This document shows, in pieces, positions 55,979 to 64,000 of a stretch of 64,000 bases of DNA. Each line of letters opens with the position of its first letter. The stretch's first letter is position 1. Below the pieces are notes generated by a model that worked only from the letters and a program-made list of their open reading frames with translations, ran no database searches and was not told where the DNA came from. The stretch is from positions 42,227 to 106,226 of the forward strand of contig JALHMG010000013.1 of the NCBI GenBank assembly GCA_022844135.1, in the 5' to 3' direction. Position numbers and translations under genes: made by a program. Source of the stretch: Lysobacterales bacterium. GTDB taxonomy: Bacteria > Pseudomonadota > Gammaproteobacteria > Xanthomonadales > SZUA-5.

Positions 55979-56150
55979 CGGGGCCATTGGGCCGATAACA
56001 TCAGCGCAGCGCAACCGACAGTCCGTGGCGGCGCCTGCAACACAAGGCCGATGTTGGCGATATCCGCACCAGCGCACCAGCGCGCCGTCGCTTCTGCACT
56101 TTTGGCACCCGATGCGACGCACGACGCGAATTTGCGGCAGTTCCTGAGTC

Positions 56151-56519
56151 TCAGCCTCGGGCGCTTGCGGCGGCAAGCAGCAGCGCGGCGATGGCCACGG
56201 CATCCGCGATGACGACGCGCATCAAGGCCTCCGGAACGTGGTCCACGAGGGCCAGCCACAAAAAGGCAATATCGCTGATGAGCACCAAGGCAATGGCAGT
56301 CGTACGTAACGCCGGGACGCGGATGGCAAGCAGCAGCATGGCGGCGAACAGCGCGAACATCAGTGCGCGGTGGCGAAGCAGGATCAGCGTTGTTGCATCG
56401 ATCGTCCCCAGGCCATATAGCGACTGTAATTGCGCCGCGCCAAGCAATCCGGGCAGGGGCAACAAATGAATCACAGCTGCCACAGCAAGTGCGGTAGGTA
56501 CGACCCAATCCCTGCTCAT
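56151..56519 (-). CDS. Hypothetical integral membrane protein
   Basis: A 122-residue four-helix membrane protein (hydrophobic segments about 6-26, 45-66, 73-92 and 100-119). No family recognised. The start codon at 56519 overlaps the stop of the membrane protein upstream (ATGA), so they are likely co-translated. A longer frame to 57050 is shadow. Confidence 0.72.
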   Translation of the reverse strand: MSRDWVVPTALAVAAVIHLLPLPGLLGAAQLQSLYGLGTIDATTLILLRHRALMFALFAAMLLLAIRVPALRTTAIALVLISDIAFLWLALVDHVPEALMRVVIADAVAIAALLLAAASARG

Positions 56520-56926
56520 GGCGCCGACCCAAGGCGGCTCTGGCGCAAACCTAAGAACTGCAGAACGGCGAAGATCGCCACGGCGAAGGCTTGTCCCAGC
56601 AACACAAGCATTCCGAGCTGTGTGGGATCGATCCAGTCGGAAGCCGCCAGAATCCCGCTGGCGAGCACCCATATCGAATTGCCGACGATCACGGTCCAGA
56701 TCGCCCATAACTCCACGCGGGCACGCGCACTGAGCCAACCGATCGCAACGCCGTAGGCCAGCATGAAACATCCGACAGCGAGCATCGCGATCGTCGGAGC
56801 GCCTAGCCACGCGCTCGCCTTGCCGACTGCAGCGATGGTCAACACGCCTGACAATGCGCTGGCCACCGAATCCAGGCGCAGCGCAAAGCGCAGCAGAGGG
56901 GATATTGAGAGTGCGGACAAGGTCAT
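56516..56926 (-). CDS. Hypothetical integral membrane protein
   Basis: A 136-residue protein with four hydrophobic segments, including TIAMLAVGCFMLAYGVAIGWL, LWAIWTVIVGNSIWVLASGIL and LGMLVLLGQAFAVAIFAVLQF. The ATG at 56926 is preferred over 56971 because it starts just before the first helix. No domain name is claimed. It is the first of a two-gene unit divergent from the MmyB-type regulator, with 100 bases between, which suggests control by that regulator. Confidence 0.72.
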   Translation of the reverse strand: MTLSALSISPLLRFALRLDSVASALSGVLTIAAVGKASAWLGAPTIAMLAVGCFMLAYGVAIGWLSARARVELWAIWTVIVGNSIWVLASGILAASDWIDPTQLGMLVLLGQAFAVAIFAVLQFLGLRQSRLGSAP

Positions 56927-57026
56927 CGCTCCAGTTGAGATGACCGCAGAATCTCTGTTCGCGGTTCGCACTGTCGATTACCTCATGGGTAATGGCGAAT
57001 GCGCGGCGAGGCGCTAACATGGCGCG

Positions 57027-57833
57027 ATGAGAGACACGCCCGCACCTCAATTAGGCCCGCTGCTGCGCGACTGGCGTCAGCGCCGACGCCTGAGTCAGCT
57101 CGATCTGGCGGGCGATGCGCGCATTTCCACGCGCCACCTGAGTTTCATTGAAACCGGGCGCTCGCGTCCCAGTCGCGGTCTCATTTTGCACCTGGGAGAA
57201 CTGCTGGAGCTGCCGCTGCGCGAGCGTAATCGCTTGCTGCTGGCCGCCGGTTTTGCGCCGCACTTTGCCGAGCACGCGCTGGCATCGGCGCCGCTGCAAC
57301 CGGCATTGGAGGCATTGCAACACTTGCTGCAAGCGCAAGATCCGAATCCCGCGGTGGTGGTCGATCGGCACTGGAATCTGGTGCTGGCCAACCGTATGGC
57401 CGAGCGGCTGCTCGCTGGCGTTGCGCCGGACCTGCTGCAGCCGAACTGCAACGTCCTCAAGCTCACGCTGCATCCGCTCGGACTGGCGAGCGCGATCATC
57501 AATCTGGGCGAATGGCGAGCGCATCTGCTGGCACGGTTGCGACGTCAGGTGGCCGTCGACGGCAATGGTGAGCTATCGAGCTTGCTGCAGGAGCTGAGCG
57601 GCTACGCGCCACTGCCCGACGAAGACCAGCCCGGCGGTTACCGCTCGCCGGCGCCCGATGTGCTGGTGCTGCTGCGATTGCGCAGCCCGGCCGGCGAGCT
57701 GAGACTTTTCAGCACCATCACCGTGTTCGGCACACCCATCGATATCACGTTGTCGGAACTGGCGTTGGAGTCGTTCTATCCCGCCGACGCCGATACCGCC
57801 GAGCGTCTGCGCGCGCTGTCTGCCATGGGTTGA
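57027..57833 (+). CDS. XRE-family regulator with MmyB-like ligand-binding domain
   Basis: A 268-residue transcription factor. The HTH (about 9-65) has LGPLLRDWRQRRRLSQLDLA and ISTRHLSFIETGRSRPSRG. The rest matches the MmyB-like ligand-binding domain (VVVDRHWNLVLANRMAERLL, LTLHPLGLASAIINLGEWR and the late LSELALESFYPAD). Members of this family typically regulate an adjacent divergent gene, often a short-chain dehydrogenase. Here it is two small membrane proteins. The ligand is unknown. Confidence 0.93.
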   Translation: MRDTPAPQLGPLLRDWRQRRRLSQLDLAGDARISTRHLSFIETGRSRPSRGLILHLGELLELPLRERNRLLLAAGFAPHFAEHALASAPLQPALEALQHLLQAQDPNPAVVVDRHWNLVLANRMAERLLAGVAPDLLQPNCNVLKLTLHPLGLASAIINLGEWRAHLLARLRRQVAVDGNGELSSLLQELSGYAPLPDEDQPGGYRSPAPDVLVLLRLRSPAGELRLFSTITVFGTPIDITLSELALESFYPADADTAERLRALSAMG

Positions 57834-57939
57834 GCAACGCCGCGTCGTGGTGTCCTGGCGTGGGCTCGCACCGTTTCACGACGGGGCTATGGCGACGACG
57901 AGCAGCGCCACCCGCCGTCGGCAAATCAACACTCCACTG

Positions 57940-59193
57940 TCATTGCCCGCCACCACCCGACCCGCGAATAAACTCGCGCACTTTGGGATACACGACTTCG
58001 CGCCAGCGGCGGCCGCTGAAGATGCCGTAGTGGCCGGCGCCTTCGACGGTGAGGTGGCGTTTGCGGGTGGGCTTGAGATTCGTGGTCAGGTCGTGCGCGG
58101 CCTGGGTTTGACCGAGGCCGGAGATGTCGTCGAGCTCGCCCTCGATGGTGAACAGCGCGGTATCGACTATCGCTTCGGGCGCCACCCGCGCACCGCGCAC
58201 ATGCCACAGACCGCGCGGCAGCAAATGCTCCTGGAACACGATGCGAATGGTGTCCAAATAGTACTCGGCTGGCATGTCGAGCACCGCGTTGTACTCATCG
58301 TAAAACTTGCGATGTTCGGCCGCATCGTCCTGATCGCCGCGCACCAGATCCTGATAAAAGTCCCAGTGCGACGAAAAATGCCGCGAGGGGTTCATGGCGA
58401 TGAACCCGGCGTGCTGCAGGAAGCCCGGATAAACGCGCCGACGATGGCCAGGATAGTTACGCGGCACATCGTGGATCACCGTGTGCTGGAACCACGACAA
58501 GGGTTTGGTGGTCGCCAGATCATTGACCTTTGTAGGGCTTTTTCGAGTATCGATCGGGCCGCCCATCAACGTGAGCGAACGCGGCGTGGTCTCGCCGGCC
58601 GACGCCATCAACGACACCGCCGCCAACACCGGAACGGTGGGCTGGCACACACTGATCACATGCAAATCTTTGGCGCCGATAGTGGCCATGAACTCGCGCA
58701 GATAATCGACGTAATCGTCGAGATGGAACGGCCCGGCGCTCGCCGGCACCATGCGCGCATCGATCCAGTCGGTGATGTAGACCTTGTGATCCTTCAGCAA
58801 GGTGCGCACCGTGTCGCGCAGCAAGGTCGCGTGATGGCCTGAAAGCGGCGCGACAACCAGGACCACCGGATCGTCCTTCAACGCCGCAATGGTGTCCGGA
58901 TCGTCCGAAAAGCGCTTGAAGCGCAGCAATCGACAGAACGGCTTCTCCAGCGCCGCTATTTCGACCACCGGCACTACGTGACCATGCGCTTCGACCTGGC
59001 GAATCCCAAACTCCGGCTTCTCGTAGTCCTTGCCGACGCGATACAGCAGCTCATAGCCAGCCGAGATCCGCGCCGCACCCGGCACCCGCGACAAGAAGCT
59101 CGACGGCTGCGAATACATCTTCGCCGCAGCGTCCGAGAACGCGATAAACGGGCTCATCAGCGAGCGCTGGAATTCGTGAAGGTGATAAAGCAT
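57940..59193 (-). CDS. phaZ: Intracellular polyhydroxyalkanoate depolymerase
   Basis: A 417-residue enzyme that releases 3-hydroxybutyrate units from native PHA granules in the cytoplasm. The nucleophile is a cysteine in the lipase-box-like ISVCQPTVP, at residue 183, the same number as in Ralstonia eutropha PhaZa1. The conserved VVLVVAPLSGHHATLLRDTV and ITDWIDARMVP blocks are present, and the catalytic His is likely in VEGAGHYGIFSG. No signal peptide. PHA synthase genes are not in the window. Confidence 0.93.
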   Translation of the reverse strand: MLYHLHEFQRSLMSPFIAFSDAAAKMYSQPSSFLSRVPGAARISAGYELLYRVGKDYEKPEFGIRQVEAHGHVVPVVEIAALEKPFCRLLRFKRFSDDPDTIAALKDDPVVLVVAPLSGHHATLLRDTVRTLLKDHKVYITDWIDARMVPASAGPFHLDDYVDYLREFMATIGAKDLHVISVCQPTVPVLAAVSLMASAGETTPRSLTLMGGPIDTRKSPTKVNDLATTKPLSWFQHTVIHDVPRNYPGHRRRVYPGFLQHAGFIAMNPSRHFSSHWDFYQDLVRGDQDDAAEHRKFYDEYNAVLDMPAEYYLDTIRIVFQEHLLPRGLWHVRGARVAPEAIVDTALFTIEGELDDISGLGQTQAAHDLTTNLKPTRKRHLTVEGAGHYGIFSGRRWREVVYPKVREFIRGSGGGGQ

Positions 59194-59474
59194 CAGTTTG
59201 GCCCATGGAGCGTTGCGCTATGTTGCAGTGCACCACGCGAGTTTGGAAGTGCTGGTCACGATTGTTTTGTTGCTTTGGCCACAAACGCAGCTTTGAGCGA
59301 CAGCCGACTGCTACTCCCGAGACCGCTCACTGAGGAATCGTGTTGCGCGCGTTCGATCCCTCCAAAACCGATGTCGCAAGCTGTGTATGTCATCGCCACC
59401 GCTGTTGTCGTTACTGGACACACCGAGGCCGCATAAGCGACTTCGCTTTCCAGCCCAACACTCGGAGAAATGCA

Positions 59475-59978
59475 ATGAAACTGTTGTCGACAACGATACT
59501 CATCATCGCGGCCTTTGTGGCCTTCGAAGCCGGCGCCCAATCGCCCAATTCCCAGGCGCTGGCGGACGCCCGGGCACTGGCTGAGATCAATCGCATCGTC
59601 GGCTTGTGGAGCTCGCGCATCGAGATCGGCCCATGCGCGGGCGGACCGCGCTCGACGCTTCGCGGCATGAATCAATTCCACCTCGGCGGTACACTCACAG
59701 AAACCGGCTCGCCGCCGCCCTCAACACGCGGTCCCGGCTATGGCGTATGGCGCTGGAATCGCAACACCCAGCGCTACGATGCGCGCATGCAATTCTTGCG
59801 CTATTTGCCGGACGGGAGCTTCGACGGCGTGACCGACATTCATCGGCAGATTCGCCTGAGCTTCGACGGCAACGGATTCGAAGACGAGATCGTGGCGCGC
59901 CTGTTGAATCCCGACGATAGCCTGCGCGTTGAGCTGTGCGGCCGTGCGACCGCCAGCCGGGTTCCGATTCTCAACTGA
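59475..59978 (+). CDS. Secreted hypothetical protein
   Basis: A 167-residue protein started at ATG 59475 behind a GGAG element. The signal peptide KLLSTTILIIAAFVAFEAGA is clear. The mature protein has cysteines in IGPCAGG and VELCGRA, a probable disulfide, and beta strands (YGVWRWNRNTQRYDARMQF, IRLSFDGNGFEDEIVARL). No family is recognised. A frame from 59340 would bury the signal. It diverges from phaZ. Confidence 0.7.
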   Translation: MKLLSTTILIIAAFVAFEAGAQSPNSQALADARALAEINRIVGLWSSRIEIGPCAGGPRSTLRGMNQFHLGGTLTETGSPPPSTRGPGYGVWRWNRNTQRYDARMQFLRYLPDGSFDGVTDIHRQIRLSFDGNGFEDEIVARLLNPDDSLRVELCGRATASRVPILN

Positions 59979-60320
59979 GGACGCGCGCGCCGGCAGCGTG
60001 CCGTCATCGACGCGAATGATGTCCCGTCGGCCCAGCCAGGCGCTGGGCCGCTGGCGAAATCAAAAGCGAATGAAATCTCCGTCGCAGCCGACCGGGAGTT
60101 CACGCGCCCTGGTTCAACACCGCGCAATAATGCATGAGCTTCAGGATCACAGATTCCATCGGCAGATCGCCATCGCGATCGATGCGATTTGTGCGCTTGG
60201 GCTTTGCGTTACGCGATCGGCTCGGGCATTGTCCCGTGCGTCTCGCGAGCGGGTCGCATTCGCGCAGTTTGTCTCGCCTGAGATCCACAACTGCCAGCCA
60301 TCCGAACCAGGGCCACCCGT
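59979..60320. other. 342-base gap with a hairpin
   Basis: A perfect 9-bp stem CGGCCCAGC / GCTGGGCCG with a five-base loop (60028-60050) stands 50 bases after the stop of the secreted protein. It may end that transcript although no T-run follows. The remainder must hold the promoter of the propeller lipoprotein, but no convincing -35/-10 pair was found. No gene is seen. Confidence 0.45.
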
Positions 60321-62936
60321 ATGTTTCGAACGATGTCTTGCGCGCTCGCCGCTGTTGTCCTAGCGTCTTGTGCTTCCTCCCCAAAAGTCGCGCAGGTCGC
60401 GGATCCAGCGCCGCTCAGCGGCAAGCTTGCTAAAGAAGCGTATCTGGGTCCCTTCTGGTCAGATCGCGCCACCTATCCCACCGGGCATTTCAGCCCGAGC
60501 TGGATGCTCGAAGCCGCGCAAGAAGCTGCGCTCGTGACACAGGCGCTTCCGAGCGGGGTCGAAGCCACCCGCGGCAGCGGCTCTTTGCCGCCGACAGTTT
60601 TCACGCCGCTCGGCCCACGCCCTTTGGGCACCGGTGGTGGCATCGCGGGGCGCACCAACGTCATCATTACCCACCCGACCAATCCCGAGATCGCATGGAT
60701 GGGATCGGATGGCGGTGGCGTATGGAAAACTACCAACTGCTGCACCGCAGCCACGACTTGGCGCAATACCACGGATATTTCGGCGACCACCGAGCCCATT
60801 CAGAACAGCGCCATCGGCGCGATGGCGATCGATCCGAATAATCCCAATGTGCTGTATGCAGGCACTGGCGATCTGCGCTTCGGTTCCTTCTCGTTCGGCT
60901 CCAACGGGTTGCTGAAGTCGATCGACGGCGGAGAGACCTGGACCGTGAAGGGCGCCGATGTGTTCAATCCGTTCTATGCGCCGAACGTCAATGCGCCGCC
61001 GCAGTATCAAGCTATCGGCAAGGTAGAGGTCGATCCGAACAACTCCAACATTGTCATCGTTGGCGCCAAGACCGGGCTGTACATGTCCTACAACGGCGGC
61101 GATACCTGGACAGGGCCCTGCCTGACGAATACTTTCTCCAATCAGCGGCAAGACGTAACTGGTCTGGCGCTGACCGATCTTGGCACTTCAACGCGATTGA
61201 TTGCATCCATCGGTACGCGTGGCTTCGCAAGCACCGTCCAAACCGGGATCGATTTGAACGGCGCCAACGGCGTCTACCGCGCAACCGTGCCCGCGAATGG
61301 CTGCCCAACCGATTGGACCACGCTGTCGCGGCCCGACAATGGCTGGCCTGCGGGCACAACTCTGGGTGTGCCATTCAACGCCGGGCCGCCCATCACTGGT
61401 AATCAGTTGGGGCGTATCGATCTCGCCGTATCGTCGTCCGATCCGAACGTGATCTACGCGCAAGTGGCGCAGATTCCTCTACAGGGCATGCAGCATGTCA
61501 TTCTCGGCGTGTGGCGCAGCACCGATGGCGGCGCAACTTGGTCGCAGCGAATCGGCAACATCAGCGGCTCAGCGCAAAGTTGGTACAACGCTGGGATGTT
61601 GGTCGATCCGACCAACTCCAACAACTTGTTTCTAAGTTCTTTTCGAACCTATCGTTCGACCAACGGCGCCGGCAGCTTTATCAGCACTGGCACGTCCCCG
61701 CACGTGGATCATCATGCGCTCGCGTTCGTGCAGGGCGACCCAAATCGGCTGCTGATCGGCACCGATGGTGGAGTGTATTACTCAGCCAATGCCTTAGCGA
61801 CGACACCAACCTGGATATCGCTGAACGCCACGCTCAATACAATCGAATTCTATTCCGGCGGCATTACGCCCAACTTCAATAGCGCCGCGAACGTGGGTGC
61901 CGTAGGCGGCGCGCAAGACAATGCTTGCATGGTGTCGACGTGGCCGGCTGGCAGCATTGGCCCGCAATCTTGGCAAGTTCGAGCCGACGGCTCGGATGGC
62001 TTTTGGGGCGCCATTGAGCCCCGTCTGCAACAGCGCTGGTACTACACACGTCAGAACGGAGTGATCATCGCATCTAGCAGCGCTAGCAATGGCGTCGGTG
62101 CAGAAGGAGTATCGATTTCGCCAAGCGCATTTACATCCTTGGCCGAGGGCCGCCCGTTCATCACGAGTTTTGATCTATATCTCCACGGCGGCGAAACCAC
62201 GGGTTGTCCGTCAGCCATTGGATGTGGTCGCATCATCCATGGTACCCGTCGCGTCTGGGAATCCGTGAGCGGTGGAGTACCGTCCTCCAGCTGGCTGCCC
62301 AATAGTCCCGATCTGACCAAAGGCACGCTAGCAGACCGTTCCCACATCAATCAAACGGTCTACGCTGTTAGCGACCCAAGCGTCGCCATTGCCGGCACCA
62401 ACGACGGCAACGTCTGGTACGGCTTCAACATGGGCCAGAACATCGCTAATTCAGCCACCTGGGTGAATGTCACCGGCAATAACACCGTGCTGCCCAATCG
62501 CTTCGTACTTGATGTTGCGACCGACCCGGTAGACCCGTTGATTGGTTATGCCGTCATGGCCGGCTTCGATCAAAACACACCAACAACGCCTGGCCATGTG
62601 TTCCAGGTCAAATGCACCGTCAACTGCGCCAGTTTCGTTTGGCGCGACGTGTCGGGCAATTTGCCAAACATCCCGGTCAACAGCGTGATCGTCAACCCGC
62701 ATCGCCCAACGCAAGTTTTTGCTGGCTCCGATTGGGGTCTCTACTACACGGACAACGTCGAGGCCAATCCGGTGGTCTGGCAAAAGCACGCCGGCCTGCC
62801 GAACGTAATGATCTGGGACATGACCATCGATCGCGGCTTCACCACCCTCGCCGTGTGGACCCGCTCGCGTGGCGCATGGGTGTGGCCGTTGCCGCAGGGC
62901 GGCAACGACGATTTGTTCCGCAATGGGTTTGAGTAG
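60321..62936 (+). CDS. BNR/sortilin-like beta-propeller lipoprotein
   Basis: An 871-residue exported protein. Lipobox LASC at about residue 17 indicates a lipoprotein. The long body contains many BNR/Asp-box motifs (SIDGGETWT, SYNGGDTWTG, RSTDGGATWSQ, SDGGGVWKT), typical of VPS10/sortilin-like propellers and glycosidase folds. The C-terminus is DDLFRNGFE, matching the F-x-N-G-F-E end of the astacin-like protease. Serine and glycine are abundant and the function is unknown. The start codon is the first Met in frame before the lipobox. Confidence 0.85.
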   Translation: MFRTMSCALAAVVLASCASSPKVAQVADPAPLSGKLAKEAYLGPFWSDRATYPTGHFSPSWMLEAAQEAALVTQALPSGVEATRGSGSLPPTVFTPLGPRPLGTGGGIAGRTNVIITHPTNPEIAWMGSDGGGVWKTTNCCTAATTWRNTTDISATTEPIQNSAIGAMAIDPNNPNVLYAGTGDLRFGSFSFGSNGLLKSIDGGETWTVKGADVFNPFYAPNVNAPPQYQAIGKVEVDPNNSNIVIVGAKTGLYMSYNGGDTWTGPCLTNTFSNQRQDVTGLALTDLGTSTRLIASIGTRGFASTVQTGIDLNGANGVYRATVPANGCPTDWTTLSRPDNGWPAGTTLGVPFNAGPPITGNQLGRIDLAVSSSDPNVIYAQVAQIPLQGMQHVILGVWRSTDGGATWSQRIGNISGSAQSWYNAGMLVDPTNSNNLFLSSFRTYRSTNGAGSFISTGTSPHVDHHALAFVQGDPNRLLIGTDGGVYYSANALATTPTWISLNATLNTIEFYSGGITPNFNSAANVGAVGGAQDNACMVSTWPAGSIGPQSWQVRADGSDGFWGAIEPRLQQRWYYTRQNGVIIASSSASNGVGAEGVSISPSAFTSLAEGRPFITSFDLYLHGGETTGCPSAIGCGRIIHGTRRVWESVSGGVPSSSWLPNSPDLTKGTLADRSHINQTVYAVSDPSVAIAGTNDGNVWYGFNMGQNIANSATWVNVTGNNTVLPNRFVLDVATDPVDPLIGYAVMAGFDQNTPTTPGHVFQVKCTVNCASFVWRDVSGNLPNIPVNSVIVNPHRPTQVFAGSDWGLYYTDNVEANPVVWQKHAGLPNVMIWDMTIDRGFTTLAVWTRSRGAWVWPLPQGGNDDLFRNGFE

Positions 62937-63085
62937 CTCTCTCGACCGTTTTTAGCGCGTATGGAGTAGCGCCAGACGGACTCACACCAGCAACATGAGC
63001 CATTGTAACGAAAACGACCCAGCCCAACCAACTGGATCAGAACTCCATACGACCGATCTTGCTGCACTTCGAAATCTAGCACGAT

Positions 63086-63235
63086 GTTGAGAAACGCACT
63101 TCCTGTGCGTTTCTCAAGTCGCGAGTCCGGCGCATGTCCGGACTCGCTCTCCATTGATCAAACACTTACGTGCTTGATCAATGTGCGAACCATCCATGGT
63201 TCGCGCTAGCAGACTGTTTCTCAACAGCCTGCTAG
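63086..63235. repeat. Array of five consecutive hairpins bounded by inverted repeats
   Basis: In 150 bases five stem-loops follow each other: a 13-bp stem TTGAGAAACGCAC (63088-63118), a 10-bp stem GCGAGTCCGG (63121-63147), a 9-bp stem ATTGATCAA plus CAC/GTG (63153-63182), a 9-bp stem GCGAACCAT (63185-63204), and a 13-bp stem CTAGCAGACTGTT with one mismatch (63206-63235). The 11-mer TGTTGAGAAAC (63086-63096) is repeated inverted at 63216-63226, as in a terminal inverted repeat. It does not code. It may be a MITE, REP-like or structured RNA element. Confidence 0.75.
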
Positions 63236-63411
63236 TAAGCCTTGGTTGGACTGATTGCAACTTCGCATTCCAGCAGTGTTGCCGCTTTCGGTCAAATGCA
63301 TGACAACGTCCGTACGTCGATTGTCCTTTCTCTTCGCGTTCTGCTCGTTCGTCCCCGTTGCAGACGTTCGAATCTGCGGCCCACATCTCCGGCTCGTGGC
63401 TGTCCCGTCTT

Positions 63412-63729
63412 CTACTTTGGCTCACGCTCCTGGATCGTGTCTACCATTTTGACGAGAGCCTTCTTTGGATAATATCTCGCAATCAACATTGAAAGCGCAA
63501 TTCCAACCATCAGCAGCGCAAAAAAGGGGAAATACGAGCGAAGCGAAAACGCATAATAAGCCGACAACGGCAAGCCGACAACCACTAACAACGCGGTAGT
63601 AATCGAGTACACGTTTCGCGAAAAGTTAAAAGCCGTTCCGCACCTTGCGCACTTAAAGTCATTACGCCATGCAGCATTGGCCAGTATATGCGAGAACTTT
63701 TCAGTCTCCTGGCACACAGGACAGGGCAT
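63412..63729 (-). CDS. Small zinc-ribbon membrane protein
   Basis: A 105-residue protein. CPVC near the N-terminus and CARC near residue 28 form a zinc-ribbon pair, followed by two adjacent membrane segments (about 42-58 and 65-84) and a basic/charged tail. The start is ATG 63729, with GAGGG eight to twelve bases upstream. GTG at 63747 is the alternative. Function unknown. It is the last gene before a 271-base tail. Confidence 0.68.
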   Translation of the reverse strand: MPCPVCQETEKFSHILANAAWRNDFKCARCGTAFNFSRNVYSITTALLVVVGLPLSAYYAFSLRSYFPFFALLMVGIALSMLIARYYPKKALVKMVDTIQEREPK

Positions 63730-64000
63730 CAGCGGCACCCTCTGCACTGCTCAAGTGCCGGCTGGAACATGTTTTCAATACTCTTGCCTTCACTGAGCCA
63801 ATAAGTGGCTGCGATGCAGGAGTTGGCCTCGCATTCAATACCCGCATCCCGCGAAGCGCCGTTGGCGAGATTCCAAAGCGGCTTAGCCCGCATATTTCAT
63901 GAGGGAACGCGGAAGATCGCGAAGGGCTTTGCGCCGGAATCGAGGCGGGAGGAGAAGGAATGGTTGTTCCATTGCGACGACGAGCAACGAAGAGTCCGGC
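63730..64000. other. 271-base window end without a supported gene
   Basis: No frame has family features. The last 110 bases are purine-rich. No ORF is called here. The window ends before any downstream gene could be recognised. Confidence 0.4.

Noticed and set aside
62744..63154. 136-codon minus-strand frame next to the hairpin array
   Set aside because: It overlaps the lipoprotein gene end and the inverted repeats, and has no family features.

Overview
The window reads as chromosome of a high-GC gammaproteobacterium, most likely in the Lysobacterales (Xanthomonadales), perhaps Rhodanobacteraceae-like. The signs are a PilU twitching ATPase, AmpE, a three-gene split transhydrogenase (pntAa/pntAb/pntB), an intracellular PHA depolymerase, a MutL with the endonuclease motifs, a TIGR02999-type ECF sigma factor, and secreted proteins ending in F-x-N-G-F-E. 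The assignment is by pattern recognition only. No rRNA or tRNA gene, CRISPR array or intact transposase was seen.

Layout. 1-10.5 kb is core housekeeping: the end of rlmC, a TrmH-family RNA methyltransferase, a small lipoprotein, fadD, ampE, mutL, a glycosyltransferase, pilU, an AlkA-like glycosylase and a SecB-like small protein. 10.6-17.5 kb is a tightly coupled operon (RDD, SpoIIM-like, DUF4129, DUF4350, MoxR ATPase, DUF58) of the MoxR/DUF58 envelope type. A VapBC-type toxin-antitoxin pair with its own promoter and palindromic operator follows, then rpiA and an AbgT transporter.

20.6-28.9 kb is a defence operon on the minus strand, in transcription order hsdR, hsdS, a PrrC-like anticodon nuclease, rhuM, hsdM. 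Most junctions overlap or abut. The PrrC homologue keeps the ATPase motifs and the Arg/Glu/His nuclease triad, so the locus looks like a restriction system with a built-in tRNA-cleaving back-up, as in E. coli prr, but with an extra RhuM gene and the methylase last.

29-50.7 kb mixes membrane enzymes (two acyltransferase-3 proteins, a fatty acid hydroxylase), a Nudix hydrolase with a 2OG-Fe(II) dioxygenase, rmuC, an astacin-like protease with a small secreted partner, a Ser/Thr kinase, the transhydrogenase operon, a secreted subtilase with a strong terminator, and queG divergent from nnrD-tsaE. 50.8-54.0 kb is an unusual three-gene minus-strand operon: a metallopeptidase-vWA protein, a radical SAM protein with a second cysteine cluster, and an unrecognised 191-residue protein.

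54.2-64.0 kb holds the ECF sigma factor followed by a broken kinase gene spliced to an RHS/YD-repeat fragment, small secreted proteins, an XRE-MmyB regulator divergent from two membrane proteins, phaZ, a BNR-propeller lipoprotein, a 150-bp array of five consecutive hairpins bounded by an inverted repeat, and a zinc-ribbon membrane protein.
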